This document shows positions 62,831-64,000 of a stretch of 64,000 nucleotides of DNA, in pieces. Below the pieces are notes generated by a model, which was given only the letters and a program-made list of their open reading frames with translations, did no database searches and had not been told where the DNA came from. The DNA is from Ostreococcus lucimarinus CCE9901 (lineage: Eukaryota; Chlorophyta; Mamiellophyceae; Mamiellales; Bathycoccaceae), in NCBI RefSeq assembly GCF_000092065.1, contig NC_009359.1, positions 496,001 through 560,000 of the forward strand, given 5' to 3'. The position numbers were made by a program, and so were the translations under genes. The first letter of the stretch is position 1, and each line of letters opens with the position of its first letter.

Positions 62831-62859
62831 TGGTATCGGTACAATCTGTAAAACATGTC

Positions 62860-63873
62860 CTAAACGCCGCGCATGAGTTTATCCAACACGCTGTTCACTT
62901 CGATTTTCTTTCCTGTGGCCGCCATCTCGCCGACGACGCCCAACACCTGTTCGCGGCTAAAGCCCATGTTGCCGAAGTCGGCGATCATGTGCTCGAGCGG
63001 CACCGCTCCGGATGTTTGCACCGCGCTCGCAGGCGGCGGCGGCGGCGGCGAAGACTCGATCGGAGTGTACGCGGGGTACGCCGTCGGATAGGCTGGAGAT
63101 TCCGGTCGCGGCTGCTCGAATGGCGGCGGCGGCGCACCGTACCCGTGGGGAGAACCGTGCGGTGGCGGCGCGCCGTATCCGTGAGGAGGACCGTGCGGTG
63201 GCGGAGGACCGCGATGCGGTGGTCCGCGCTCGTGTGGTGGCGGGTGACGATGCGGCGGAGGTCCACGCTCGTGCGGCGGAGGTCCACGCTCGTGCGGCGG
63301 AGGCCCACGCTCGTGCGGCGGAGGCCCACGCTCGTGCGGCGGAGGTCCACGCTCGTGCGGCGGAGGACCGTGTCCGCCTCGAGGCGGCGGACCGTGGCGT
63401 CGCGGCGTCGGTCCCCGATCCCCCCTTCGCGGCGGCGGCGGCGGCGGGCACTCCTCGTAGTGCTCCTCGTAATCATCATCGTACGACCCCGAGCCGTCGT
63501 CTTCCTCCGTCGCCTCGAACCTTTCCGACGTCGTCGACAGCGTCTCGACGCGTTCGCTCAACGCCGCCACCTGTCCCGTCAACGTTTTCAACGCCGCGCT
63601 CATCTCCGCGAACCCCTCGCGCGCGATCGCCTCCAGCGCCCGCACGCGCGCCGTGACATCTTCGATCTCCTCGTCCGCGCGCGTTTTCACCCCCTCCGTC
63701 GTCGTCTCGGCGCGTCGCGCGTTCGTTTTCGTCGTCGAGATTCGCTCGGCGTCCTCGTCAGCCTTCACCGTCGCGCGTTCGCGCTCGCGCGGCGCGCGGC
63801 GCGCGATCGGCGCCAACAGCTCGAACGGATCGCGTTGCTCGCGGTCGTTTTCGGCGTCGTCGCGGGCGACCAT
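62860..63873 (-). CDS. FLOE-like DUF1421 protein with PPPHERG repeats
   Basis: 337 residues. C-terminal block M-I-A-D-F-G-N-M-G-F-S-R-E-Q-V with V-N-S-V-L-D-K-L-M-R-G matches the UBA-like DUF1421 domain (plant: N-M-G-F-x-R and V-L-D-K-L-M). The first half has a coiled coil (V-R-A-L-E-A-I-A-R-E-G-F-A-E-M to L-S-E-R-V-E-T-L). The middle is a disordered Pro/Gly/His region with five perfect P-P-P-H-E-R-G repeats plus P-H-G-Y-G-A-P repeats. This coiled coil / low-complexity / DUF1421 order is that of FLOE1, which forms condensates that sense water in seeds. The ATG at 63873 opens M-V-A-R-D-D-A-E. The repeat chemistry (His, Pro, Arg, Glu) differs from the Gln/Pro/Ser-rich land-plant region. Confidence 0.8.
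   Translation of the reverse strand: MVARDDAENDREQRDPFELLAPIARRAPRERERATVKADEDAERISTTKTNARRAETTTEGVKTRADEEIEDVTARVRALEAIAREGFAEMSAALKTLTGQVAALSERVETLSTTSERFEATEEDDGSGSYDDDYEEHYEECPPPPPPRRGDRGPTPRRHGPPPRGGHGPPPHERGPPPHERGPPPHERGPPPHERGPPPHERGPPPHRHPPPHERGPPHRGPPPPHGPPHGYGAPPPHGSPHGYGAPPPPFEQPRPESPAYPTAYPAYTPIESSPPPPPPASAVQTSGAVPLEHMIADFGNMGFSREQVLGVVGEMAATGKKIEVNSVLDKLMRGV
63251..63355. repeat. five 21-base tandem repeats in the FLOE-like gene
   Basis: TGCGGCGGAGGTCCACGCTCG repeats five times on the plus strand (starts 63251, 63272, 63293, 63314, 63335), with GGTCC/GGCCC variation only. The unit encodes seven residues on the minus strand, so array length can change without breaking the frame. 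Confidence 0.93.
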
Positions 63874-64000
63874 CGCGCGCGTCGACGAGTGCGCGCGCGC
63901 GCGCGGATTCGGTCGCGCGAAACGCGTTGAGACAGACAACAAATTACAAGGACAAGCGCGAGCGAAGGTACAAGAAGAGTTTCAACCGGACGCTAAACCG
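63874..64000. other. 5' region of the FLOE-like gene to window end
   Basis: 127 bases. A less CG-rich stretch at about 63930-63960 (ACAACAAATTACAAGG) may hold the promoter. One plus-strand frame over the last 60 bases is Lys/Arg-rich and open to the edge, too short to judge. Confidence 0.35.

Noticed and set aside
63943-64000. Lys/Arg-rich open frame at the window edge
   Set aside because: Fewer than 20 codons are visible and no motif can be matched.

Overview
The window looks like nuclear DNA of a picoplanktonic green alga of the Mamiellophyceae; gene content and extreme compaction fit Ostreococcus best, but the species cannot be fixed from sequence alone. Reasons: eukaryotic nuclear genes throughout (centrin, SUN-domain protein, proteasome beta subunit, POT1, MAF1, ZNHIT1, SNIP1-like FHA protein, NELF-B), plant-lineage genes (topoisomerase VI subunit B, DUF1421/FLOE-like protein, BLISTER-like protein, plastid-type RAP protein, octanoyltransferase), GC-rich DNA, almost no introns, and about 45 genes in 64 kb, often separated by tens of bases. 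No rRNA, tRNA, CRISPR array or transposon was seen.

Layout. 0-8.8 kb: 3' end of a SUN-domain gene, centrin, TOP6B, proteasome PSMB4, a small membrane protein, organellar TsaD and TRM5 (two enzymes that modify tRNA at or beside position 37). 8.8-19.6 kb: FAD monooxygenase and octanoyltransferase (divergent), SDR dehydrogenase, TraB protein, ASCH-like protein, GH31 glycosidase, PQ-loop transporter, PP2C phosphatase. 20-27 kb: a ten-copy tandem array of TATAAA-bearing units, then a TPR/zinc/J-domain/Skp1-type GlcNAc-transferase fusion, two convergent phytanoyl-CoA-dioxygenase-like genes, and a SET methyltransferase. 27-31.9 kb: a spliced unknown gene, ZNHIT1/SWC6, an HMG-box protein, cysteine synthase, and a putative plastid membrane protein. 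32-36.8 kb: two neighbouring membrane-system kinases (a lumenal PI3K/FAM20-like one and a receptor-like kinase with a carbohydrate-binding-like ectodomain), then a Rieske protein. 36.8-45.4 kb: acidic protein, FHA protein and DEAD-box helicase sharing a 5' region, spliced MAF1, a GLG1-like Cys-rich membrane protein, an MMACHC-like cobalamin protein, JmjC protein. 45.5-57 kb: RAP-domain protein, M16 peptidase, CBS-pair protein, COMM-domain protein, NELF-B homologue, BLISTER-like coiled-coil protein. 57-64 kb: WD40 protein, POT1, MAM33/p32, DUF218 protein, FLOE-like protein.

Most genes are single-exon housekeeping genes in head-to-head or tail-to-tail pairs. Two genes could be spliced with confidence (MAF1 and the unknown gene at 27 kb): both introns share a GTGCGTGCG donor, a CTGAC branch motif exactly 34 bases before the 3' end, and a CAG acceptor. 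Centrin must also have an upstream exon. The most unusual items are the GlcNAc-transferase fusion with its TATA array and dioxygenase neighbours, a NELF-B homologue in a green lineage, the lumenal kinase/receptor kinase pair, and a fresh 60-bp duplication in the N-terminus of the CBS protein.
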